From: CALCNS01 sp964425745
GTDB lineage: Bacteria > Bacillota > JAAYKD01
Assembly (NCBI GenBank): GCA_964425745.1
Contig: CAYRNW010000028.1
Coordinates: forward strand, 1-33,928
Reading direction: 5' to 3'
Length of the DNA stretch: 33,928 nucleotides
Position 1 is the stretch's first letter. Each line of letters begins with the position of its first letter. The translations under genes were made by a program, and so were the position numbers. This document shows positions 14,891 to 22,168 of this stretch, in pieces. The notes beneath the pieces were generated by a model. The model did no database searches, was not told the origin of the DNA, and saw only the letters and a list, made by a program, of their open reading frames with translations.

Positions 14891-15417
14891 ATTTCGGCAT
14901 TGTGTTCTTGTGTGAGAGATTCCATGAGATGTTGCGTAAACAGTTTATGAGAAAAGGCAATCATACTGCAGCGCACCAACCGGCTTTGCGGGGCATTGGT
15001 CACCGAGGTGTCTTCCGGCAATCCTTCTTGTAAAAACGTGCCTCGTAAAATATTCTCCAATTCGGTGCAAAAGTAATCGTAGGCTTGCCCAATCGGGAAG
15101 CTGCTCACCTGTATTTGCAGTAGCTGATGAATCTCCTGAATGGAGAACAGGTTCTTAAAGACCGAAATCACGATCAAATACGCGATATGCTCACGACTGT
15201 AGCGCTTTTTAACCGGAGGAGAAATCAATTTTTGCTTGACATAGTTGTTGACCATTGCGGTAGTTAAGACTTTTTCCCGTGATCCGCTCTCCAAGGGTTG
15301 AAAGACCCGCTCAATATAGAACAGCAATTGATCCATGTACAAATCAATATCGGGGATTTCAGCAAAACGGGGCAAATGAAAGGTTTGTATCCCTTCAATA
15401 TAAGCATTCATGGGCAC
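14878..15417 (-). CDS. DUF1836 family protein, putative DNA-binding regulator
   Basis: A 179-residue protein with the DUF1836 pattern: an N-terminal dimer-like helix, then TTAMVNNYVKQKLISPPVKKRYSREHIAYLIVI, which resembles a MerR-like winged helix, and a helical C-terminus. Members occur widely in Firmicutes and are thought to be transcriptional regulators without characterised targets. Candidate starts are ATG 15423, GTG 15417 and ATG 15411. The GTG is favoured because GGAGG is eight bases away, whereas the first ATG is only two bases from it. It is divergent to degV with back-to-back promoters, so it may regulate degV, which is speculative. Confidence 0.8.
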   Translation of the reverse strand: MPMNAYIEGIQTFHLPRFAEIPDIDLYMDQLLFYIERVFQPLESGSREKVLTTAMVNNYVKQKLISPPVKKRYSREHIAYLIVISVFKNLFSIQEIHQLLQIQVSSFPIGQAYDYFCTELENILRGTFLQEGLPEDTSVTNAPQSRLVRCSMIAFSHKLFTQHLMESLTQEHNAEIKSK

Positions 15418-15435
15418 AATCATCACCTCCCTTTC

Positions 15436-15464
15436 ACTATAAGACATAATCATTACGACGTCAA
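15436..15464 (-). promoter_or_regulatory. SigA-type promoter of the DUF1836 gene
   Basis: On the minus strand TTGACG (15464-15459), a 17-base spacer and TATAGT (15441-15436). The predicted start of transcription is only about a dozen bases before the GTG start codon, giving a very short leader. Confidence 0.65.
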
Positions 15465-15477
15465 GACGAAACTGAAC

Positions 15478-15506
15478 TTGACATAGTATTTAATATGCTA
15501 TAAAAT
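15478..15506 (+). promoter_or_regulatory. SigA-type promoter of degV
   Basis: TTGACA (15478-15483), a 17-base spacer and TAAAAT (15501-15506). The spacer holds an imperfect inverted repeat (ATAGTATT / AATATGCTAT) that could bind a regulator. Confidence 0.7.
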
Positions 15507-15547
15507 GATTATCAAAACCAGATTACATCGTGAAGGAGAACATAACA

Positions 15548-16387
15548 ATGAAATGGAGTATCGTTACCGACAGCAGTAGTGATATGCTGGCTGAACATGG
15601 AGCCTTATTAGGGGTGCAGTTCAGCACCGCACCTTTGCGAATCGTAATTGGTGACAAGGAATATGTGGATCGTGAAGGGGTCAACTTAATAGCTATGGTA
15701 GCCGACATGAAAGCGGAGAAAAAAGCGTCCTCCAGTGCCTGTCCAGCGCCGGAAGATTTTGCACGCGCCTTTCGTGACGCCGATTATACCCTTTGTATCA
15801 CCATGACCGGAGCCTTAAGTGCAACGTATCAGAGTGCAATGTTGGCTCGTGGCCAAGTCATGGAGGAGTTTCCGGAAAAGCGCATTCATGTAGTGGATTC
15901 CAAAGCGACCGCGGGCGTCATGGTGCTCCTTGCTCGAAAAGCAGCCGACTTAGCCAAAGCCGGAATCTCCTTTGAACAAGCAGCAGAAAAACTGGATGAA
16001 TACAACAAGACGCTTCGCCTGGTATTTACCATGGCAAGTTATGATAACCTCGTCAAATCCGGACGGATGAATGCCTTTGCCGGGATGCTGGCCGGACATT
16101 TAGGAATCCGGGTGGTCGCCATTAACACTCCGCAGGGCGAAATCAGTATCATTAAAAAAATCCGTGGCGTCGAAAAAACAATCCAGGCCATGGTGGATTA
16201 TATGAAAGAAACAACCGATATTGCCAAACGCCCCGTGGTCATCTCACATTCCAATAATGAAGAGATGGCCCTGCAAGCCAAGACCATGATCGAATCTCAA
16301 TGTGGAGTAAAAGACATCACGATTATGAGTTGCCAAGCACTCACCACCTTTTACACCATGGGCAATGGCGTTCTCGTCGCTTATTAA
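15548..16387 (+). CDS. DegV family fatty-acid-binding protein
   Basis: A 279-residue DegV protein. The N-terminal WSIVTDSSSDM, TMTGALSATYQSA, VVDSKATAGVMVLLA and SGRMNAFAGMLAGHLGIRVV are the conserved lipid-binding segments. DegV (FakB-like) proteins bind a single fatty acid and in several Firmicutes present it to a fatty acid kinase (FakA). No kinase gene lies in the window, so the partner would be elsewhere. The ATG at 15548 has AAGGAG nine bases upstream. The GTG at 15530 precedes this site and is not used. The gene is monocistronic with its own promoter and terminator. Confidence 0.92.
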   Translation: MKWSIVTDSSSDMLAEHGALLGVQFSTAPLRIVIGDKEYVDREGVNLIAMVADMKAEKKASSSACPAPEDFARAFRDADYTLCITMTGALSATYQSAMLARGQVMEEFPEKRIHVVDSKATAGVMVLLARKAADLAKAGISFEQAAEKLDEYNKTLRLVFTMASYDNLVKSGRMNAFAGMLAGHLGIRVVAINTPQGEISIIKKIRGVEKTIQAMVDYMKETTDIAKRPVVISHSNNEEMALQAKTMIESQCGVKDITIMSCQALTTFYTMGNGVLVAY

Positions 16388-16417
16388 GCTGCTAAGAGCT
16401 TAACTGAATATAAAAAG

Positions 16418-16454
16418 AGCCTGTCCTTCAACGATCAGCGTAAAGGGACAGGCT
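16418..16454. terminator. Terminator between convergent degV and metal ATPase genes
   Basis: AGCCTGTCC (16418-16426) pairs with GGACAGGCT (16446-16454), with T-rich sequence on the plus side and AAAAAGAG before it, which gives TTTTTATA on the minus strand. It can serve both genes. Confidence 0.75.
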
Positions 16455-16468
16455 TTATCTATTTTCTC

Positions 16469-18835
16469 TTATAAATCCTTTGTATTCATCACACGCATTG
16501 CATTGAGGATGGCGATTACGGCAACGCCAACATCGGCAAACACGGCTTCCCACATGGTGGCGTGACCCGATGCTCCCAAGAGAAGGAATAAACCCTTGAC
16601 TCCCAAGGCAAAAAGAATATTCTGCATGACAATGCTGCGGGTTTTCTTGGCAATTTTGATCGCTGTGGCAATTTTCGAGGGTTCATCGGTCATAATCACA
16701 ATGTCGGCCGCTTCAATAGCCGCGTCAGAACCAAGGCCACCCATGGCAATGCCGATGTCGGCTCTGGCTAAAACGGGAGCATCGTTAATGCCGTCGCCCA
16801 CGAAAACCAGTTTGCCCTTTTTGCCCTTTTGCAAGTCCAATGCCTCCAATTTGGCAACTTTATCGGCCGGCAACAGCTCAGAGTAGACCTCGTCCATGCC
16901 CAATTGTTGACCAATACGCTCGCCAACCTGTTTTAAATCCCCGGTCAACATGGCAATTTTGCGCACACCGGCGGCACGTAAGGCAGCAATCGCTGCGGCA
17001 GCATCGGGTTTTACTTCATCGGAAATCACCAAATACCCGGCATATTGGGAATCAATGGCCATGTGCACGACCGAACCTACCGAATCGACCGCAGCAAAGG
17101 GGATAGCATTGCGCTCCATGAGCCTGCTATTTCCCGCAAGCACAGGCGTTCCATCGACATTCGCCGAAATTCCTTGACCGGCGATTTCTTGAACATCGGT
17201 TACCCGGCTCTGATCAATGGCTTTGCCGTAGGCCTGGGCAATCGACGTAGCAATGGGATGGGTGGAGTAGCTTTCGGTCAAAGCTGCCACTTCCAGCAAG
17301 TTTTCAGGGAGTAGCGTCGTGGGTTCAATCGCTGTGACTTTGAAGACGCCCTTGGTTAGGGTGCCGGTTTTGTCAAAAACTACAGTGTCGACATCGTTCA
17401 ACGCTTCTAAATAATTGCTGCCCTTGATTAAAATACCGCGTTTGGAAGCGCCACCAATGCCACCGAAGAACCCTAGGGGAATTGAAATCACCAGGGCGCA
17501 GGGGCAGGAGATGACGAGGAAGATTAGGGCTCGGTAAATCCATTGGGAGAATGTAGCTCCTTGAATCAGCAGGGGAGGGATCACGGCGACTGCCAAGGCC
17601 CCGAATACCACCGCCGGGGTGTAATAGCGAGCAAACTTGGAGATAAAGTTCTCGGTAGGGGCTTTGCGGCTTCCGGCATTTTGCACTAAATCTAAAATTT
17701 TGGATACGGTCGATTCGCCAAAGCTTTTGTTTACTTCAACGGTTAAAACCCCGTTTTGGTTGACGAAGCCGCTTAAAGCATCGCTTCCCGGTACTAACTC
17801 GCGCGGTACTGATTCTCCGGTGAGAGCTGAGGTGTCGACCATGGAAGTCCCGGTCAAAACTTTGCCGTCCAGCGGTACTTTTTCACCGGGTTTGACCACA
17901 ATGATATCCCCAATGCGCACATCTTCGGGAGAAACGCGTTGCGTGCCGTCGCCGATTTTCAAGTTGGCATAATCCGGGCGAATATCCATGAGGGCGCGAA
18001 TCGAGCGTCGTGAACGGTTGACCGCTACATCTTGGAATAACTCTCCTACCAAATAAAAGAGCATGACCGCGACACCTTCCGGATATTCTCCGACAAAGAA
18101 AGCGCCAATGGTTGCAATGGACATTAAGAAATGCTCGCTGAACACTTGACCGCGAATGATTCCTTTGAAGGCCCGAATCACGACGGTATGACCGACGATG
18201 ATGTAGCTTAAGAGGAAAATTGCGAGTTCAACGCTGTTGGAAAATTCCATGAAGAAACCAACCAGGAAAATCAGGCCGCCTACAATTAGTTTGGCGATTT
18301 CAATTTTCTGTTTGCGGTCCATGCCGGTTTCAAGGTCTGTTTTGTCTGCGGTTTGGGTAGATTCCTTGCTGTCTTGCACCAGGACCTGCACGTCGGGCTC
18401 CATCATTTTGACAATTTGCTCAACCCTGGGAAACAAGGTGCGCACGTCTTCGCTCGTCTGCATGGTTAGCTTTTTGGTTAGAAAATCGAGGGTAGCGCTC
18501 TGCATTTGAGGAATGGCAGCTACCATGCCTTCAATTAGAGAGGCACAGTGGGCGCAATCGAGGCCCTCTAATAGGAAGACCTTTTTGGTTGGAGACAGGA
18601 CGAGAGCGGGTTTTTCTTCCTGAATTTCAACATCCGGTTCCAATTTATGAACAATGGCTTTGATGTCATCCATGATTCGAGGCAAATCTTCCAAATTGGC
18701 CACACGAAACTTGAGCTTCTTTGCCATAAAATCTAAGGACGCATCACTGATGCCTTCCAAATCCTTGGTCTGTTTTTCAATTTTTGCCGCACAATTGGCA
18801 CAATGGAGCCCTTCCAAAATCAAGATGCTTTCCAT
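16469..18835 (-). CDS. Heavy-metal P1B-type ATPase with two HMA domains (Cd/Zn/Pb-type)
   Basis: A 788-residue metal-exporting P-type ATPase. Two heavy-metal-associated domains lie at about residues 1-75 (HCANC, C12/C15) and 84-155 (DCAHC, C94/C97). Each is followed by parallel sequence (LDFMAKKLKF, LDFLTKKLTM; LEPDVEI, MEPDVQV), so the second arose by internal duplication. The core has CPC (C444-P-C446) in a membrane helix, DKTGTLT (phosphorylated D488), TGES, a STHP histidine-proline motif and GDGINDAP. The segment SCPCALVISIPLGFFGG resembles CadA/ZntA Cd-Zn-Pb exporters more than copper pumps. The ATG at 18835 has AAGGGGG upstream. Its promoter contains an ArsR-like operator, implying metal-induced expression. 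Confidence 0.93.
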   Translation of the reverse strand: MESILILEGLHCANCAAKIEKQTKDLEGISDASLDFMAKKLKFRVANLEDLPRIMDDIKAIVHKLEPDVEIQEEKPALVLSPTKKVFLLEGLDCAHCASLIEGMVAAIPQMQSATLDFLTKKLTMQTSEDVRTLFPRVEQIVKMMEPDVQVLVQDSKESTQTADKTDLETGMDRKQKIEIAKLIVGGLIFLVGFFMEFSNSVELAIFLLSYIIVGHTVVIRAFKGIIRGQVFSEHFLMSIATIGAFFVGEYPEGVAVMLFYLVGELFQDVAVNRSRRSIRALMDIRPDYANLKIGDGTQRVSPEDVRIGDIIVVKPGEKVPLDGKVLTGTSMVDTSALTGESVPRELVPGSDALSGFVNQNGVLTVEVNKSFGESTVSKILDLVQNAGSRKAPTENFISKFARYYTPAVVFGALAVAVIPPLLIQGATFSQWIYRALIFLVISCPCALVISIPLGFFGGIGGASKRGILIKGSNYLEALNDVDTVVFDKTGTLTKGVFKVTAIEPTTLLPENLLEVAALTESYSTHPIATSIAQAYGKAIDQSRVTDVQEIAGQGISANVDGTPVLAGNSRLMERNAIPFAAVDSVGSVVHMAIDSQYAGYLVISDEVKPDAAAAIAALRAAGVRKIAMLTGDLKQVGERIGQQLGMDEVYSELLPADKVAKLEALDLQKGKKGKLVFVGDGINDAPVLARADIGIAMGGLGSDAAIEAADIVIMTDEPSKIATAIKIAKKTRSIVMQNILFALGVKGLFLLLGASGHATMWEAVFADVGVAVIAILNAMRVMNTKDL

Positions 18836-18876
18836 CTTGTACCCCCTTCTTCCACTCATTCGATGCTTGTAAACCT

Positions 18877-18906
18877 ATTATAGTTGAGCAACTGCTCAAC
18901 TGTCAA
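18877..18906 (-). promoter_or_regulatory. Consensus promoter of the metal ATPase gene
   Basis: On the minus strand TTGACA (18906-18901), an 18-base spacer and TATAAT (18882-18877): both hexamers are perfect consensus. The spacer is almost entirely occupied by a palindrome, so a bound repressor would block RNA polymerase. Confidence 0.88.
18882..18901. promoter_or_regulatory. ArsR/CadC-like palindromic operator
   Basis: AGTTGAGCAACTGCTCAACT has two perfect 9-base arms around a 2-base centre and fills the -35/-10 spacer. The TTGAGCA...TGCTCAA form resembles operators of ArsR/SmtB/CadC metal-sensing repressors. No such regulator is encoded in the window, so it would act in trans. Confidence 0.7.
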
Positions 18907-18961
18907 GTGGAATTTTGTGAATTTCTTCGAGATTTCACTTTCCCATTTCTGAAAAGTAAGG

Positions 18962-18967
18962 TATACT
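18962..18967 (+). promoter_or_regulatory. Possible -10 of the methyltransferase gene
   Basis: TATACT lies 36 bases before the GTG start, with a weak -35 (TTTCCC, 18939-18944) at 17-base spacing. Confidence 0.4.
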
Positions 18968-19003
18968 GAATCTATCTACATACAAAGAAAAGGGGTGAAC
19001 CAA

Positions 19004-20182
19004 GTGGCAAAAGTCTATTTAAAGCGTGACCGGAGAAAACGGCTGGAACAAGGACACCCTTGGGTCTATAATAATGAGATTATTAAGACAGAAGGGGAGC
19101 TTTTCCCCGGTTGTGATGTTGAAATTGTCAATCACAACGGCGTCTTTTTGGCCATGGGGTATTACAATAACAACAGTGTGATTACGGTTCGAGTGACCGG
19201 ATACGAACAAGGGGCGACCTTGGACCGAGCCTTGATGCTTAAGCGTATGCAAGCCGCCAAAGCTTGGCGCGAATCCAGGCTTCCGGGGGAGCAGAATTGC
19301 CGATTAATTTTTGGGGAGGCCGATTTCCTTCCGGGGTTGGTGGTGGATCGGTTCGATACCACCTTAGTCATTCAAATTTTGACCATGGGCATGGAAGTGC
19401 GCTTGGACGATATTTTGGCGAACCTGCAAGAAGTCTACGCCCCTCGCTATCTGTTTTTGCGCAATGACGCCACGGTTCGTAAGCTGGAAGGTTGCAGTTT
19501 GTATACCAAATGGGTGGGAGAAGATGGCCCGGCGCAGGTGCAAATTGTGGAAAATGGGCTGAAATTCATGGTGGATATCGTCGAAGGGCAGAAGACCGGC
19601 TATTTTTATGATCAAAAAACCAATCGAGCCGCCTTGAGGTCTTTGGTTCAGGGAGCCAGCGTGCTCGACTGCTTCTGTCACACCGGTTCCTTTGCGATTC
19701 ACGCTGCTCATTATGGGGCAAGCCAAGTGGAAGCGACCGACATCTCCGCTTTGGCCTTGGAACAGGCGGTTGTCAATGCCAAGCTTAACGGCTACGAAGA
19801 GCGCATCACCTTCTCGGAAGCCAATGCGTTTGACCTGCTCAAACAATATACCCAAGAAAATCGCAGCTACGATGTGGTGATTTTGGACCCGCCTGCTTTT
19901 GCTAAAAACAAATCCAGTGTGCAAGGGGCGTTCCGGGGGTACAAGGAAATTAATTTACGCGGGATGAAACTACTCAACCCCGGCGGTTTCCTGATGACCA
20001 ATTCATGCTCTTTTCATATGAGTGAGGAACTGTTCCGCGAAATGCTCACCGAAGCAGCAACCGATGCCAAGCTTCGCTTCCGATTAGTGGAGTGGCGCAG
20101 TCAGGCACCAGATCATCCGGAAATCATCGGTTACCCAGAGAGTCATTATCTGAAGAACGTTATTTTACAACGAGTAGAATAA
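19004..20182 (+). CDS. Class I SAM-dependent rRNA methyltransferase (RlmI/YwbD-like)
   Basis: A 392-residue protein with an N-terminal PUA-type RNA-binding domain (AKVYLKRDRRKRLEQGHPWVY, residues 1-75), a linker domain and a C-terminal Rossmann methyltransferase. The latter shows KTGYFYDQKTNR, VLDCFCHTGSF (SAM site), VEATDIS and the catalytic-loop motif VILDPPAFAKNK. This is the RlmI/YccW family, which forms 5-methylcytidine in 23S rRNA; the exact target here is inferred. The GTG at 19004 is chosen because AAAAGGGG is correctly spaced and the protein then begins MAKVYLK as in relatives; another GTG at 18995 lies too close to that site. A rhomboid gene follows 28 bases later. Confidence 0.92.
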   Translation: MAKVYLKRDRRKRLEQGHPWVYNNEIIKTEGELFPGCDVEIVNHNGVFLAMGYYNNNSVITVRVTGYEQGATLDRALMLKRMQAAKAWRESRLPGEQNCRLIFGEADFLPGLVVDRFDTTLVIQILTMGMEVRLDDILANLQEVYAPRYLFLRNDATVRKLEGCSLYTKWVGEDGPAQVQIVENGLKFMVDIVEGQKTGYFYDQKTNRAALRSLVQGASVLDCFCHTGSFAIHAAHYGASQVEATDISALALEQAVVNAKLNGYEERITFSEANAFDLLKQYTQENRSYDVVILDPPAFAKNKSSVQGAFRGYKEINLRGMKLLNPGGFLMTNSCSFHMSEELFREMLTEAATDAKLRFRLVEWRSQAPDHPEIIGYPESHYLKNVILQRVE

Positions 20183-20210
20183 ACACAGTACAAGAAAGGG
20201 GGCAGACCCA

Positions 20211-20927
20211 ATGATTCCCATCCGCGACAGCATCCGGGCCCGTCGTTGGCCGGTCGTGACACTCGTGCTCATGATCCTCAACGTGCTGGTGTTTCTCTGG
20301 ACCTTGGGTTTCAACAACCGAGATCTGATGTTGTGGAACCGGACATTTGGTATGACTCCCATCTTTTTTCAAGAAGCTTCTCCCTGGAAATGGCATGGGC
20401 TTTTCCCCGCCTGGGTGACTTTTTTCAGCTCGCAGTTTCTGCACGGAAGCTGGAGCCATCTGTTGGGGAATATGTTGTATCTTTGGATTTTTGGGGACAA
20501 TGTTGAAGACCGCTTGGGGAGAGGGCGTTTTTTACTGCTTTATCTGGCGAGTGGAATGGTGGGCAATCTGGTTGAACTTTGGAGTGAACCGTATTCCACT
20601 ATTACCGTCATCGGGGCGAGCGGTGCCATTGCTGGAGTCTTGGGTGCCTACTTTTTCATGTTTCCGCATGCAAAAGTGCGCTCGATTATCCCGGTTTTTT
20701 TCCTTTTCTTTTTCCCGATCAGTGTGCCGGCCGTCATCTATTTGGGCGTCTGGTTCCTGATGCAAGTGCTTTACAGCCGCTCGCTCTTGGCCGGAGACAG
20801 CCAAAGTGTGGCGTATTTGGCGCACATTGGAGGATTTGTCGTGGGGTCGGCTGCGGGATATTGGTATAATCGCACTCACCCGCCCGAGGCTGAGATTCTC
20901 GACATCATCCAAGATCCCTTTGAATAA
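20211..20927 (+). CDS. Rhomboid family intramembrane serine protease
   Basis: A 238-residue protein with about six membrane helices. The catalytic serine is S137 in GASGAIAG and its partner is H205 in YLAHIGGFVVG. The HGSWSHLLGNM segment (H78, H83, N87) is the oxyanion-hole region of rhomboids. It cleaves membrane proteins within the bilayer; the substrates are unknown. The ATG at 20211 has AAAGGGGG nine bases upstream. It probably shares a transcript with the methyltransferase and ends at a strong terminator. Confidence 0.93.
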   Translation: MIPIRDSIRARRWPVVTLVLMILNVLVFLWTLGFNNRDLMLWNRTFGMTPIFFQEASPWKWHGLFPAWVTFFSSQFLHGSWSHLLGNMLYLWIFGDNVEDRLGRGRFLLLYLASGMVGNLVELWSEPYSTITVIGASGAIAGVLGAYFFMFPHAKVRSIIPVFFLFFFPISVPAVIYLGVWFLMQVLYSRSLLAGDSQSVAYLAHIGGFVVGSAAGYWYNRTHPPEAEILDIIQDPFE

Positions 20928-20933
20928 TGAAAG

Positions 20934-20964
20934 ATCGCTTCTGACAACAGGAGCGATTTTTTTT
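20934..20964 (+). terminator. Intrinsic terminator after the rhomboid gene
   Basis: ATCGCTTCTG (20934-20943) pairs with CAGGAGCGAT (20948-20957) around ACAA, with one T-G pair, followed by eight T. Confidence 0.88.
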
Positions 20965-20978
20965 GCGATTTTGAGGAT

Positions 20979-21062
20979 GGGGACAGATTTCGCAGTGGGG
21001 TCAGACCCCTTGTGCGAAATTACCAAATAAAAGGAAATTATAGAGGGGAGAGAACCGTCCCC
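20979..21062. repeat. 84-bp REP/MITE-like element with GGGGAC ends
   Basis: The element begins GGGGACAG and ends CCGTCCCC, giving short terminal inverted repeats. Inside, ATTTCGCA (20987-20994) and TGCGAAAT (21013-21020) flank GGGG TCAGA CCCC (20997-21009) as a two-part hairpin. Its right end, GAGAGAACCGTCCCC, recurs inverted at 13697-13711. It ends six bases before the ctsR -35 box. A non-autonomous mobile repeat mobilised by an element elsewhere is likely; no transposase is present. Confidence 0.6.
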
Positions 21063-21068
21063 AACATA

Positions 21069-21097
21069 TTGACAAAATCGGTGTTACACACTATAAT
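21069..21097 (+). promoter_or_regulatory. Consensus SigA promoter of the ctsR operon
   Basis: TTGACA (21069-21074), an exact 17-base spacer and TATAAT (21092-21097). Transcription should start at about 21104, immediately before the CtsR operator. Confidence 0.92.
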
Positions 21098-21106
21098 AAT
21101 GTTGAA

Positions 21107-21123
21107 GGTCAAAGAAAGTCAAA
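21107..21123 (+). promoter_or_regulatory. CtsR operator (heptad direct repeat)
   Basis: GGTCAAA-GAA-AGTCAAA matches the known CtsR box, two (A/G)GTCAAA heptads spaced by three bases. It sits over the transcription start of the operon, so CtsR represses its own operon and release follows heat or protein stress. Confidence 0.93.
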
Positions 21124-21142
21124 GTCAGAAGGAGGAGATCCA

Positions 21143-21616
21143 ATGACCCTAGCAGATATCATTGAACAATACCTACGGACGCTGGTGGAAGAATCGGACT
21201 CCACCACCGTGGAGATCGTGCGCAGCAACTTGGCCGAACATTTTTCCTGCGTTCCTTCCCAAATCAACTACGTCTTAACCACCCGCTTTACCCCTGAACG
21301 CGGCTTTTTAGTAGAGAGCCGACGCGGTGGTGGCGGTCATGTGCGCATTACGCGCTTACAGTTTGCCGACAGCAAAAGCCACTGGTCCCGTCAAATCTTG
21401 CAATTATTACCCAACAAAATCGATGTCGAAAGCGCCTTTCACATTTGTGACCGCTTAGCCGACGAAGAAATCATCACCCCACGCGAACGCACCATTATGC
21501 AAGGCGTACTCGGAAGAGCCACCCAGGAATTACCGGCTGCCGTGCGTGATGAAGTGCGTGCCGTACTACTCCGTAACATGATCATCTCCCTTTTAGGGAC
21601 AGAACAAGAAAATTAG
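21143..21616 (+). CDS. ctsR: CtsR, class III stress gene repressor
   Basis: A 157-residue winged-helix repressor. The N-terminal half (LADIIEQYLRTLVEESDSTTVEIVR, then HFSCVPSQINYVLTTRFTPERGF) and the glycine-rich wing RRGGGGHVRI are diagnostic of CtsR. It represses clp genes by binding the heptad repeat in this very promoter. In Bacillus it is inactivated with help from McsA/McsB and degraded by Clp proteases. It is the first gene of ctsR-mcsA-mcsB-clpC. The start is the ATG at 21143 behind AAGGAGGAG. Confidence 0.97.
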   Translation: MTLADIIEQYLRTLVEESDSTTVEIVRSNLAEHFSCVPSQINYVLTTRFTPERGFLVESRRGGGGHVRITRLQFADSKSHWSRQILQLLPNKIDVESAFHICDRLADEEIITPRERTIMQGVLGRATQELPAAVRDEVRAVLLRNMIISLLGTEQEN

Positions 21617-21634
21617 CAAAGGAGGAGATCAACG

Positions 21635-22168
21635 ATGCTTTGCCAGGAATGCCAAAAGAATCAAGCAACCATTCACTTAACCAAAATGGTCAATGGTCAA
21701 AAAACCGAAACCCATCTATGCGAAGTTTGCGCTGCCAAACACGGCCCCTTTAGCCTCAGTATCGGCTTACCTCTCCCATTTTCCATTCATAATCTGTTAT
21801 CCGGTTTGATGCAAGAAGAAGACTCAGCCGCCGCCGAAGTCAACCCCGAGCAGGCTCCTTTGACGTGTCCAACCTGTGGCATGACCTACCCTCAATTCAG
21901 ACGTCAAGGCCGTTTTGGCTGCCCCACCTGTTATGAAACCTTTGAAAGCAAATTAGAACCCTTAATGAACCGCATCCACGGCAGTCATCATCACGAGGGC
22001 AAAATTCCTTTGCGTGGTGGAAAAGGGATAGACCAGCGCCGCCGCCTTGATGAATTGAAAGGCAAGCTCCTACAAGCCGTTGCCAAAGAAGCCTTTGAAG
22101 AAGCGGCGGTTTTACGCGACGAAATCAAGCGTCTCAGTTTGGAACAGGAGGAGAGTAAGGAATGTTAA
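21635..22168 (+). CDS. mcsA: McsA, activator of the arginine kinase McsB
   Basis: A 177-residue zinc-binding protein. Two treble-clef-like Cys pairs lie at the N-terminus (CQECQKN, CEVCAAKHG) and two in the middle (CPTCGMTY, CPTCYETF). A C-terminal UVR motif (LDELKGKLLQAVAKEAFEEAA) can contact ClpC. In Bacillus McsA binds and activates McsB. It follows ctsR by 18 bases, has AAAGGAGG, and its last seven bases overlap mcsB, indicating coupled translation. Confidence 0.95.
   Translation: MLCQECQKNQATIHLTKMVNGQKTETHLCEVCAAKHGPFSLSIGLPLPFSIHNLLSGLMQEEDSAAAEVNPEQAPLTCPTCGMTYPQFRRQGRFGCPTCYETFESKLEPLMNRIHGSHHHEGKIPLRGGKGIDQRRRLDELKGKLLQAVAKEAFEEAAVLRDEIKRLSLEQEESKEC

Noticed and set aside
19364..19924. 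Long minus-strand open frame opposite the methyltransferase gene
   Set aside because: It is fully antisense to a clear SAM methyltransferase and carries no recognisable motifs.
20979..21020. Second terminator after the rhomboid gene
   Set aside because: The hairpin is not followed by a T-run and its GGGGAC end matches a repeat, so it is described as a repeat element.
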